64,000 nucleotides of DNA, taken from Shouchella tritolerans. Lineage in GTDB: Bacteria > Bacillota > Bacilli > Bacillales > Bacillaceae_D. The notes under the pieces were generated by a model. The model saw nothing but the letters and a program-made list of their open reading frames with translations, had not been told where the DNA came from and ran no database searches. This document shows positions 1-6,296 of this stretch, piece after piece. Position 1 is the first letter of the stretch. The number at the start of each line of letters is the position of its first letter. The position numbers and the translations under genes are program-made. The DNA lies in NCBI RefSeq assembly GCF_025770735.1, contig NZ_JAODPB010000005.1:62001-126000 (forward strand), given 5' to 3'.

Positions 1-129
1 AACAACAGGCAGCATACTCTCCACTTTTTCGCGATTTTCCCTTTCACACCAACCACAGCCAATTTCAATTCATGTTTTTGTTTTGCTTTCATACATTTAA
101 AATAAGCGATTATTAAGCTGAAAGGACTG

Positions 130-582
130 ATGAGAGTGAATCGATCTCCAATGCGTCTAACAGCTGCCCAACTGCATCAACGCTTAATCCACGCCCAAGC
201 AGAAGCGGCTAAATTGAGAATAGAGCTGAAACGCTATAAAAATGATTATCATTACAACATGATCGACCAACTACAGGCGGAGAACAAACAACTGCAGGAA
301 CAGCTTGAGCAGGCGCTAAATGAGAAACACAAATTATCAGAAGAACTGGTGGAAGCAAAAGCCCAGTCTTCTGACAACCCACCGCCACCAAAAGAAGCTG
401 TCCCTCCCGCTAAGCATGAGGAAGAGGTACAAGAAGAAGAGCACTCGTCTCAAAAAGAGAAATTACACGAGTCCACTTTTTACGTATCTCATCGTACAAG
501 TAAACATGAAACGAATAGCGAAATGTCGCCAAACTGGTTCTCTCGCAACCTTTTAGATCGAGATCGGTCAAAGAAAGAATAA
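130..582 (+). CDS. Coiled-coil protein of unknown function, coat-cluster edge
   Basis: Encodes 150 aa. Residues about 10-78 form a charged heptad-type coiled coil rich in Gln, Glu, Leu and Lys. A Pro/Glu-rich linker follows, then a polar tail. There is no signal peptide or membrane segment. An AAAGGA ribosome site lies 5-6 nt before ATG 130. It is convergent with cotX and shares a bidirectional terminator with it. The position beside coat genes suggests a structural or morphogenetic role in the spore, but this is inference from context. I do not recognise the family. Its coil resembles in style, not in sequence, the N-terminus of the protein at 3128-3832. Confidence 0.7.
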   Translation: MRVNRSPMRLTAAQLHQRLIHAQAEAAKLRIELKRYKNDYHYNMIDQLQAENKQLQEQLEQALNEKHKLSEELVEAKAQSSDNPPPPKEAVPPAKHEEEVQEEEHSSQKEKLHESTFYVSHRTSKHETNSEMSPNWFSRNLLDRDRSKKE

Positions 583-621
583 CTACAAAACACAATAGAC
601 AAACAGCGAAAACAAAATACC

Positions 622-650
622 AAAAAAAGCTGCCAAACTTGACAGCTTTC
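622..650. terminator. Bidirectional intrinsic terminator
   Basis: AAAGCTG and CAGCTTT pair around a 10-nt loop. A-runs and T-runs lie on both sides, so it can end both the + gene at 130-582 and cotX on the - strand. Confidence 0.7.
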
Positions 651-658
651 CATGTGGA

Positions 659-1228
659 TTATAGAATATCCAATTCGACGATAATGGCCAAGAGAATCGC
701 GATTTGGATTTGAATGTTGACCGCCACTTGCGTATCCGTCGTTGACACTTGAACATTTCTGGAATTGTCGACAATCGTTTTTTGGCGAGTGATTTGCTTT
801 GTCTTTGAGGCCTGAAGAATTTCTTGTGTAATGTCTTCGACATTGTCGTTTCCAGCTAAAGAGATGCGGATAATCAAGGCAATGGCAGCTTGAATGGCTA
901 CTTGTATACCAATTGCTGCTTTCGTGTCGGTCGATTCTATCTCTACGTCGCAAGAATCTTTAACATAAATGAGCTCTTCAGAAACTTGGATCTCTTTCTT
1001 TACCTGCGCTGCATCTTGCTCTATATCGCCAAAACCCATTGGATGGCACGCGTCTGGGTCTAATGCAGACCACTTTTTGTGGTCGTCTTTTTTGTCTGAA
1101 TGACAATGTTTATCAGAATGACAGTTTGAATCGTGTCCACCATGTGAACAGCTGTGGCAAGAACAGCTATCGCATGAAGATGAATGATGGCGCGGTTTAT
1201 CTAAAAACCGTGTAAATTCTTCACTCAT
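659..1228 (-). CDS. cotX: Spore coat protein CotX family
   Basis: Encodes 189 aa. The C-terminal half carries two tandem CotX/V-type repeats, about residues 85-125 and 145-189. Each has the pattern D(S/N)..(D/N)V.(I/V).(S/T)TDT..A(A/V).IQ followed by alternating hydrophobics. CotX is an insoluble-fraction outer coat/crust protein made in the mother cell late in sporulation. The N-terminal 45 residues are dominated by His, Cys, Ser and Asp, which is unlike the compact repeat part and suggests metal binding or cross-linking. The start at 1228 is set by GGAGGGG 7 nt upstream. A sigma-K-like -10 lies at 1257-1265. The cotW-like gene is upstream on the same strand. Confidence 0.88.
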   Translation of the reverse strand: MSEEFTRFLDKPRHHSSSCDSCSCHSCSHGGHDSNCHSDKHCHSDKKDDHKKWSALDPDACHPMGFGDIEQDAAQVKKEIQVSEELIYVKDSCDVEIESTDTKAAIGIQVAIQAAIALIIRISLAGNDNVEDITQEILQASKTKQITRQKTIVDNSRNVQVSTTDTQVAVNIQIQIAILLAIIVELDIL

Positions 1229-1256
1229 GATTTCCCCTCCAATTTAGAATCTAATT

Positions 1257-1265
1257 TAAACTATG
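1257..1265 (-). promoter_or_regulatory. Sigma-K-like -10 element of cotX
   Basis: On the minus strand this reads CATAGTTTA, an exact match to the sigma-K -10 consensus CATANNNTA, 29 nt before the cotX start codon. No AC dinucleotide sits at the usual -35 distance, so only the -10 is convincing. Confidence 0.5.
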
Positions 1266-1332
1266 CTCATTCGACTATTTTGCCTGTGCGTATGTCCCTG
1301 ATACAGTTGCCTAATTTCAGCTAAGGCCCTTG

Positions 1333-1611
1333 TTACTCTGTTTTTTTCCGCTTTTCCGCTTTCCGTTTTAGGATTTCACTAAACGGATCGCTTTTCCCCT
1401 GCGATTCATTGCCTTTATCGTTCTTTGCTTCCTCATTTGTTTTGGTTTGTTTTTCTTTCAAAAACTCTTCCACTTGTTGCTGTAAACCTAAAGCCGTGTT
1501 GCGGATTTTTTCTTTTTCTTCATCTGACAAATTTTTTGCCGGCGAGACGTTATGCTTTTTTAAGATTTGGCGAACAAGGACTTCCATCAACTGCTGATAT
1601 TGGTTATGCAT
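1333..1611 (-). CDS. cotW: CotW-like spore coat protein
   Basis: Encodes 92 aa, highly charged. The segment LVRQILKKHNVSPAKNLSDE, followed by EKEKIRNTAL, aligns by eye with B. subtilis CotW (a KHGV...SDEEKE stretch), and both proteins end in a Lys/Arg-rich tail. CotW acts with CotX in the outer coat/crust. The gene lies directly upstream of cotX, as expected for a cotVWX-type cluster. Start 1611 follows GGAGG at 7 nt. A good sigma-K promoter lies at 1648-1675. The family call is from remembered similarity, not an alignment. Confidence 0.65.
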   Translation of the reverse strand: MHNQYQQLMEVLVRQILKKHNVSPAKNLSDEEKEKIRNTALGLQQQVEEFLKEKQTKTNEEAKNDKGNESQGKSDPFSEILKRKAEKRKKTE

Positions 1612-1647
1612 GCATAAACCTCCTCATCGTTTTTTATTGGACACTAA

Positions 1648-1675
1648 TACCATATGAGTTTGGCTCGTCTTAAGT
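1648..1675 (-). promoter_or_regulatory. Sigma-K promoter of the cotW-like gene
   Basis: On the minus strand AC is followed by 17 nt and then CATATGGTA. This matches the sigma-K consensus AC-N16/17-CATANNNTA. It lies 37 nt before the start codon. Confidence 0.6.
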
Positions 1676-1802
1676 GAGTGATACGCGCGGAAAAATCAGC
1701 TCATTTACCGGCTAAATCCGCCCATTTCATTTATTTAAGCGGGTTTCCTTAGCATTTCTTTGCTGACGAGGAGCTTCCATTTAAATGAGGGGAAACGACC
1801 TG

Positions 1803-1857
1803 ACTCCGACTTGTTCACTTTCAGACGACGAAAGATGCAAGCGCTCGCCTACAGCTT
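1803..1857 (+). repeat. Degenerate copy of the AGACTGATA intergenic element
   Basis: The stretch GACGAAAGATGCAAGCGCTC followed by GCCTACAGCTTAAGG parallels the 3' half of the clear copy at 26954-27019 (ACGAAGGATGCGAGCG, then TTTGTCTATAGTCTGA). The 5' half keeps only traces. As elsewhere it is followed at once by a hairpin (1858-1894). Here no + strand gene ends upstream, so copy and terminator are orphaned. Confidence 0.5.
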
Positions 1858-1894
1858 AAGGCATGCCACGTAGAGATGGCATGCCTTCCTTTTA
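1858..1894 (+). terminator. Orphan intrinsic terminator
   Basis: AAGGCATGCC, a 10-nt loop, then GGCATGCCTT with CCTTTTAT after it. The T-rich tail is on the + strand, but no + strand gene ends between 1612 and 1858. Confidence 0.6.
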
Positions 1895-1951
1895 TAATTG
1901 AATGAACATACAGGCCCGAGTCTTTTTTTAATTCTGCTCTAGATGATCCGT

Positions 1952-2071
1952 TTATTTGCTTTTTTTCTTACCGCCGCAGCAGTTAGGCTTTGGTTTGTAC
2001 CCTGTCTTCGGTCTCTTTTTGTTTGTTATTTTTTTGATAAATGCTTGAGGCTGATTGCTTTTTTGATTCAT
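1952..2071 (-). CDS. Small Lys-rich mother-cell protein ending in CCGGKKKSK
   Basis: A 39-aa reading frame, basic, with about a third Lys/Arg. Its C-terminus is KPKPNCCGGKKKSK. AGAGGAGG lies about 10 nt before ATG 2071. A near-perfect sigma-K promoter (AC-N16-CATAAGATA) lies 37 nt upstream at 2108-2134. The promoter and its place between coat genes argue that it is a real spore protein, perhaps a cross-linking substrate through its Cys pair and Lys residues. That role is inference. I do not recognise the family. Confidence 0.6.
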   Translation of the reverse strand: MNQKSNQPQAFIKKITNKKRPKTGYKPKPNCCGGKKKSK

Positions 2072-2107
2072 CCGCTTTTTCCTCCTCTTTCTATTTATCG
2101 TATTTAC

Positions 2108-2134
2108 TATCTTATGTTGCCATCACTAGAAGGT
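2108..2134 (-). promoter_or_regulatory. Sigma-K promoter of the 39-aa spore gene
   Basis: The minus strand reads AC, 16 nt, CATAAGATA, matching the sigma-K consensus at both -35 and -10. Confidence 0.6.
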
Positions 2135-2171
2135 ACGGATAGTAGCCCGAAAATAATTTATATCAGGCTGC

Positions 2172-2198
2172 ACATTTTTACTGGCCATTCATACTATA
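2172..2198 (+). promoter_or_regulatory. Sigma-K promoter of the Cys-rich gene
   Basis: AC at 2172, 16 nt, then CATACTATA at 2190-2198. This exactly matches AC-N16-CATANNNTA, and lies 72 nt before the start codon. Confidence 0.6.
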
Positions 2199-2270
2199 CA
2201 GTAGCCTGAACACCTAGTTAAGGGCACAAAGAGAGAAAACCACGCTAGGAAATCATAAGGAGGTTTATGC

Positions 2271-2984
2271 ATGAGCACAGATCACGAAAAGCATAATGTA
2301 TGCATTAGTGTCCCTAAAGTGTTCGACTGGGTCACACGCCAAGTCGATTTGCCAACGGCATGCTACCATGAAGGAAATAAATCCGGCAGTGATTTGTCCG
2401 AACTGTTTAAATGCAGGGACAGCGAGGCAGAATCGTTTACAGAGTTTATTAAACAATTCCCGAAATGTGAAGCCGTCTGCCGGGTGATTGAGTCCGAGAT
2501 TTACACGAAGGAAGTGACTGATCCGCATCACAGAACGCAAGTAGAAGTTTGCATGCCAAATGGCGATGAGGTTACGCTTGAGAAAGTGAAAATTCTCATT
2601 AAGGTTTGCGTCGATGTAGACCTGTACGACGAAGCTGGCAACCATATTTGTACGTCATGCGAGCCATTTGAATTTACAAAAGTCGAAACGTTCTACTTAT
2701 GCGCGCCAGAAGGCACTGAAGTGTGCGCTTTCGTCACAGCAGGCCAATGTGATGCTGAACTTATATTTGACGGCTCTTATATGCAGCTGGACCTTTCTTT
2801 CTCCTTCTGCCTAGATGTCCATGTATTAGCTGACGTTTTGTTGGAAATTGAAGCGGCATATTGCAAACCTCGGCTGGAATTTCCTATCAGCGATGTTCTA
2901 TGCAAAGAAACGAAATTCCCACCACAATGCCCTACTCTATTTCCTGGTAAGAAAAGCAAAAGCCATTCAAAATCCGCTTCCTAA
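2271..2984 (+). CDS. Cys-rich putative spore surface protein
   Basis: Encodes 237 aa, acidic, with about 16 Cys spread through the chain, no signal peptide and a Lys/Ser tail. It opens with a VPKVFDWVTRQVD segment and contains a TFYLCAPEGTEVCAF segment. I associate these with a family of spore-former proteins but cannot name it with certainty. AAGGAGG lies 7 nt before ATG 2271. The promoter is sigma-K type, so mother-cell expression and coat or exosporium location are likely. High Cys suggests disulphide cross-linking. It ends at a strong terminator. Confidence 0.72.
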   Translation: MSTDHEKHNVCISVPKVFDWVTRQVDLPTACYHEGNKSGSDLSELFKCRDSEAESFTEFIKQFPKCEAVCRVIESEIYTKEVTDPHHRTQVEVCMPNGDEVTLEKVKILIKVCVDVDLYDEAGNHICTSCEPFEFTKVETFYLCAPEGTEVCAFVTAGQCDAELIFDGSYMQLDLSFSFCLDVHVLADVLLEIEAAYCKPRLEFPISDVLCKETKFPPQCPTLFPGKKSKSHSKSAS

Positions 2985-2999
2985 TCTCCCCTTTTGCCA

Positions 3000-3028
3000 C
3001 CGAGCCGTTTCGCGACGGCTCGGATTTT
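3000..3028 (+). terminator. Intrinsic terminator of the Cys-rich gene
   Basis: CGAGCCGT and ACGGCTCG pair around TTCGCG, then GATTTTCT. Confidence 0.75.
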
Positions 3029-3052
3029 CTCTTCTCAAATCAATCAGCCATA

Positions 3053-3061
3053 CATACAATA
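3053..3061 (+). promoter_or_regulatory. Sigma-K-like -10 element
   Basis: CATACAATA matches CATANNNTA, 67 nt before the start of the gene at 3128. There is no clear AC at the -35 position. Confidence 0.4.
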
Positions 3062-3127
3062 ACTAGATGCCGCGTAGTCTGTATTACCAGACTCGTTTTC
3101 TATGTCCGACTTTTTAAGGAGGCGTCT

Positions 3128-3832
3128 ATGTCTTATAACCAGAAAACAAACGTTCATAAAGAACATATTCAATTAAAGCAACGATTATTGCACTATCGTT
3201 CTGAAACGGTGAAAAATGAACGGCTGCTACGTCAGCAGGAGAAGAAGCTGCTTGAACAAAAACGAATTATCGATGGATTGACCGATCGGCTGGAAGAATT
3301 GGCGCTACAAGCTGAAAAAAACAGCGGCGCGAACGGCTACGAGCAAAGTCCTACTAAGCAAGCGATCATCGTCCCTTATTTTTCGTATTCCATCCTATCG
3401 CCTTCCACTTTCGAAGAAGATGAAACAGTGCTTGTAAAGGGTCATTTTGTTATTGAAAATAAAGGCACGGCTCCACTGTCTACCCCTATCATTTGCCTTG
3501 CCTTTAATAAACCGGAATTGGCAAATTTGACTGGGAAAATCAATCGCCCTCGTGCTCCTAAAGACCACGTTGCCCAAATGAATGAAAGTGATGGCTGGTC
3601 TTTTTTAGAAGAAAGTGGCGATGCACAAGCAAAAGAAACGGGCCAGTATTGGCTGAAGCCAAAAGCAGCGGAAATTCCTGCCTTATCAACCGTTATGTTT
3701 TCTAATTTTGAAATCCAATTGCCTATTGCGGCAACAAGCTCTGTGGCGATGCAAGTGAACGGGTTTGTATACGGCGACGAACATCCACAAGGAATCCCCG
3801 CTTTGAATGCGATTGCTTTCACCCTTGTATAG
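3128..3832 (+). CDS. Coiled-coil plus beta-domain protein, unknown function
   Basis: Encodes 234 aa. Residues about 10-65 form a basic coiled coil. After a short linker, residues about 80-234 look like one beta-sandwich-type domain with alternating hydrophobic strands and few Cys. There is no signal peptide. Start 3128 follows AAGGAGG at 8 nt. The sigma-K-like -10 and the neighbouring coat genes point to a mother-cell spore protein in which the coil may mediate assembly. This is inference, as I do not recognise the family. It has its own terminator at 3848. Confidence 0.7.
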   Translation: MSYNQKTNVHKEHIQLKQRLLHYRSETVKNERLLRQQEKKLLEQKRIIDGLTDRLEELALQAEKNSGANGYEQSPTKQAIIVPYFSYSILSPSTFEEDETVLVKGHFVIENKGTAPLSTPIICLAFNKPELANLTGKINRPRAPKDHVAQMNESDGWSFLEESGDAQAKETGQYWLKPKAAEIPALSTVMFSNFEIQLPIAATSSVAMQVNGFVYGDEHPQGIPALNAIAFTLV

Positions 3833-3847
3833 TTGCTTTTTGGTAAC

Positions 3848-3880
3848 GAACTAGGCTTAAAAAAGCCTGGTTTTTCTTTT
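3848..3880 (+). terminator. Intrinsic terminator
   Basis: AACTAGGCTT pairs with AAGCCTGGTT (G-T tolerated), then TTTCTTTT. Confidence 0.7.
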
Positions 3881-3963
3881 GTTTTTAACCGTTTCCACCT
3901 TCCGCGATTGCACACTCTTTTAATTCCAAGCATATAACTATGTTTACTAGGAGGTGTAGAGTG

Positions 3964-4713
3964 ATGACTGATTTTTTCTTTCAAAAGGAAGTTGCTGAAA
4001 AATACGAAGCCTATAATGATATTTTAGAGCAACTATTAGGATATCAATTCGTATTTTCCCATTTTCACAAAGACGAGCGCCAGACCATTCTTGACTTTGG
4101 CTGCGGACCAGGTAAAATCGCAACACGCTTTGCTGAGTTGTTTTCAGCGACCGTTATTGCAGTCGACCAATCGGCGAAAATGATTCAGCTTGCTTCCAAG
4201 AAACACAATCATACAAAGGTGCATTACCGTTTAGTGAAAGGTCCCAAACTCGCTTTTCTAGACGACAACTCCATTGACGGTGCTTTTTCGTGTTTCGTTT
4301 TCATTACAATCGGGGATGAAGCAGTACTAAACAACATTTTGCGCGAAGTATCCCGTGTATTAAAACCAGGCGCTCCATTTGTGCTGTTAGACACCAATCC
4401 CAATTCCACAGGTCATGTTTTTTCCACATGCCGTATCGGCGAAAAAGGCAAAACCTACAAACGGGGCGATATCATTCAAAAAGAATTGCATTGGGGAGGA
4501 AACCAGTTGCTAATTGAAGATTACCATTGGCCAGAGAAAACTTATGAAACATTACTCGTTAACAATGGCTTTGTTGAAATCGAAACACAGCAACCGACTT
4601 TACAAAACGTAACCGACGAGGCGATTCGAAATGTTGAAGACAAGTACGGCCTAAAATGGAAAGATGAAAAAACCGTTCCTCCCTTTATTCTTTTTAAGGG
4701 ACTTAAAGGATAA
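3964..4713 (+). CDS. Class I SAM-dependent methyltransferase
   Basis: Encodes 249 aa. SAM motif I is LDFGCGPGKIATRF (about residues 37-50). The acidic residue ending strand 2 follows in VIAVDQSAKMIQLA. A later GAFSCFVFITIGD segment and LKPGAPFVLLDT fit motifs II and III of the UbiE/BioC-like fold. Substrate unknown. ATG 3964 or GTG 3961 both suit AGGAGGTG at 3949. An ATG at 3940 lies before that ribosome site and is not the start. It sits at the edge of the spore region, so a sporulation link is possible but not shown. Confidence 0.8.
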   Translation: MTDFFFQKEVAEKYEAYNDILEQLLGYQFVFSHFHKDERQTILDFGCGPGKIATRFAELFSATVIAVDQSAKMIQLASKKHNHTKVHYRLVKGPKLAFLDDNSIDGAFSCFVFITIGDEAVLNNILREVSRVLKPGAPFVLLDTNPNSTGHVFSTCRIGEKGKTYKRGDIIQKELHWGGNQLLIEDYHWPEKTYETLLVNNGFVEIETQQPTLQNVTDEAIRNVEDKYGLKWKDEKTVPPFILFKGLKG

Positions 4714-4892
4714 ATGTTGCTTACAGCAAAAGTTCTCATACCCATTAAAGCGGTAAGCAGCAATCATTGCGCTATCCATTCGACTTCTGTAGCCTCAACA
4801 GATTGGCAGCCTATTGTACGCGTTTTTAGTGAATGCAAAATCATCTTATGCCAAGCTCGCTTCTATGTGTGGCCATTTATCCTCTCTATACG

Positions 4893-4932
4893 CAAAAAAG
4901 GGGTGTTGCCTACTGTGGCACTCCCCTATTAT
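4893..4932 (-). terminator. Probable terminator of the DUF1360 gene
   Basis: On the minus strand AGGGGAGTG and ACACCCCTTTTTT can pair imperfectly, and the hairpin ends in a T run just after the stop codon. Confidence 0.5.
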
Positions 4933-5276
4933 TCCAACTTTCTCGTCATTGTTTCCAAAATTGCTGCCACAGCAGCAATGGAAAAAAGAACACTAAGTGG
5001 CCAAAACAAGAGTGGAAAAAAAAGATATCCGCCATAAAAGAACAGTGCAACCCAGACACCTGTACACCAATAACAGGATAGCAGGCTTCCTACCCATTTG
5101 CGCAACCCACGCCCCTTGCCTTCTAAATACAAAACCTTTTCCCCGTTTTCTTCTAATATCTCTGTTTCTTTGATAAATGGGCGCCTAAGCCATGCCGTAA
5201 TATCATCCCAAACGAGCAAACGCGTAAAGCGACAAGTCGCGAAAGCAAGCACGATCCATTCAAATGGTGAGATCAT
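4929..5276 (-). CDS. yjcA: YjcA-like DUF1360 membrane protein
   Basis: Encodes 115 aa. It shows FATCRFTRLLVWDDI near the N-terminus, a central SCYWCTGVWVALFF with a CxxC pair at the start of a membrane segment, and a second hydrophobic stretch. These are features of the DUF1360 family that includes B. subtilis YjcA, a sporulation-associated protein next to the coat genes. The start at 5276 is the residue-1 Met of an ISPFEW N-terminus. The function is not established. The position next to the coat cluster and fabI matches B. subtilis order. Confidence 0.75.
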   Translation of the reverse strand: MISPFEWIVLAFATCRFTRLLVWDDITAWLRRPFIKETEILEENGEKVLYLEGKGRGLRKWVGSLLSCYWCTGVWVALFFYGGYLFFPLLFWPLSVLFSIAAVAAILETMTRKLE

Positions 5277-5357
5277 TGATTACGAAATCCTTTCTCCTCA
5301 TAATAGACATGATTATGAACGTGTGCTGTGCCTTATGTATAAATCGCAAATGAACAG

Positions 5358-5399
5358 AAAAAAGCAGCGCTAAGCATCAATGATTAGCGCTGCTTTTTT
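5358..5399. terminator. Strong bidirectional terminator after fabI
   Basis: AAAAAAGCAGCGCTAA and TTAGCGCTGCTTTTTT form a 16-bp perfect stem around a 10-nt loop, directly after the fabI stop codon. Confidence 0.9.
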
Positions 5400-5403
5400 A
5401 ACA

Positions 5404-6183
5404 TTAAGCAAGTGAAAGAATATTATAGCCACTGTCTACATGAAGAATTTCTCCGGTAATGCCTCGTGCTAAATCACTTGCAAGAAATAGAGCGGCATCG
5501 CCTACTTCTTCTTGGGTAGTCGTTTTCCGCAATGGTGCCCGCTCTTCAATTTCCTTAAGAACATTATTAAAACCGCCAATTCCTTTCGCTGCTAATGTCC
5601 GGATTGGTCCAGCCGAAATGGCATTGACACGAATGCCGTCTTTCCCTAAATCGTTTGCTAAATACTTTACGCTGGCGTCCAAAGCGGCTTTGGCTACACC
5701 CATCACGTTATAATTGCGGACCACTTTCTCGCCGCCTAAGTACGTCATCGTAATAATGCTTCCGCCTTCACTCATCAGCGGACGAGCCGCTTTGGCTACA
5801 GCGGTCAATGAATAGGCACTGACATTTTGAGCAAGCAAGTAGCCATCACGTGTGACATTTAGATATTCGCCTTCAAGCTCCTCCTTGTTGGCAAAAGCAA
5901 TACAATGGGCAAGTCCGTGAATCACGCCAGCTTTCTCTTTAATCTCATTAAATGTTTTGTCAATCTCTTCGTCGTTCGTAATATCGCATGGCAAGACAAG
6001 ATGCTCCCCTTCAAGCGTTTCAGCAAGAGAACGGACATTTTTTTCCAACCTTTCCCCAGCGTAAGTAAACACCAAGTTTGCTCCTGCTCCTGCTAGCGCT
6101 TGAGCAATCGCCCAAGCAATACTGCGTTTATTCGCGACACCCATCACTACGTATGTACGGTTTGACAAATCAATTGCCTTCAA
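5404..6183 (-). CDS. fabI: Enoyl-[ACP] reductase (NADH/NADPH) FabI
   Basis: Encodes 259 aa, close to the 258 aa of B. subtilis FabI. It is a short-chain dehydrogenase-fold enzyme that performs the last reduction of each fatty acid elongation cycle and is the triclosan target. The nucleotide motif GVANKRSIAWAIAQALAGAG starts at about residue 15. The catalytic Tyr-x6-Lys is in YNVMGVAK, and SAGPIRTLAAKGI is the substrate-loop region. The start codon is TTG at 6183 with GGGAGTG 7 nt upstream. Transcription is single-gene, from a FapR-controlled promoter, to the terminator at 5358. Confidence 0.95.
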   Translation of the reverse strand: MKAIDLSNRTYVVMGVANKRSIAWAIAQALAGAGANLVFTYAGERLEKNVRSLAETLEGEHLVLPCDITNDEEIDKTFNEIKEKAGVIHGLAHCIAFANKEELEGEYLNVTRDGYLLAQNVSAYSLTAVAKAARPLMSEGGSIITMTYLGGEKVVRNYNVMGVAKAALDASVKYLANDLGKDGIRVNAISAGPIRTLAAKGIGGFNNVLKEIEERAPLRKTTTQEEVGDAALFLASDLARGITGEILHVDSGYNILSLA

Positions 6184-6200
6184 TTGTTATCACTCCCATT

Positions 6201-6219
6201 TTATTATCAGGTACTAATA
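6201..6219 (-). promoter_or_regulatory. FapR operator and promoter of fabI
   Basis: The minus strand reads ATTAGTACCTGATAATAA, one base off the FapR consensus ATTAGTACCTGATACTAAT. It lies between a TTGTGA -35 and a GATAAT -10 (16-nt spacing), so FapR would block RNA polymerase until malonyl-CoA or malonyl-ACP releases it. A second copy controls fabHA. Confidence 0.85.
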
Positions 6220-6296
6220 GTTTATCACAATGTCTAACAAGGTACTATGCAAAATTCGCGTTTCCTGTCTTGATTCCTGCTTGCAAAGGAAAATCA

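Larger units (their letters stand above)
1612..2270. other. 659-nt region between divergent coat genes
   Basis: It contains, in order: the cotW-like promoter, a degenerate repeat copy, an orphan terminator, the 39-aa gene on the - strand with its promoter, and the sigma-K promoter of the gene at 2271. An 88-codon + strand frame at 1943-2209 has no ribosome site and lies antisense to the small gene, so I do not accept it. Confidence 0.6.

Noticed and set aside
489-953. 154-codon - strand frame overlapping cotX and the first coiled-coil gene
   Set aside because: It is another frame of cotX and its neighbour, with improbable composition and no ribosome site.
1943-2209. 88-codon + strand frame between coat genes
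   Set aside because: No ribosome site, aromatic/Cys-rich composition typical of a chance frame, and antisense to the better supported 39-aa gene and its promoter.
3088-3118. CGTTTTCTAT near CCAGACT and TCCGAC, resembling the element end
   Set aside because: Only about 10 nt match and the order is wrong; it lies in a leader before 3128, not after a gene.
4714-5037. 107-codon + frame after the methyltransferase
   Set aside because: Begins one base after the stop without ribosome site and runs antisense into yjcA.
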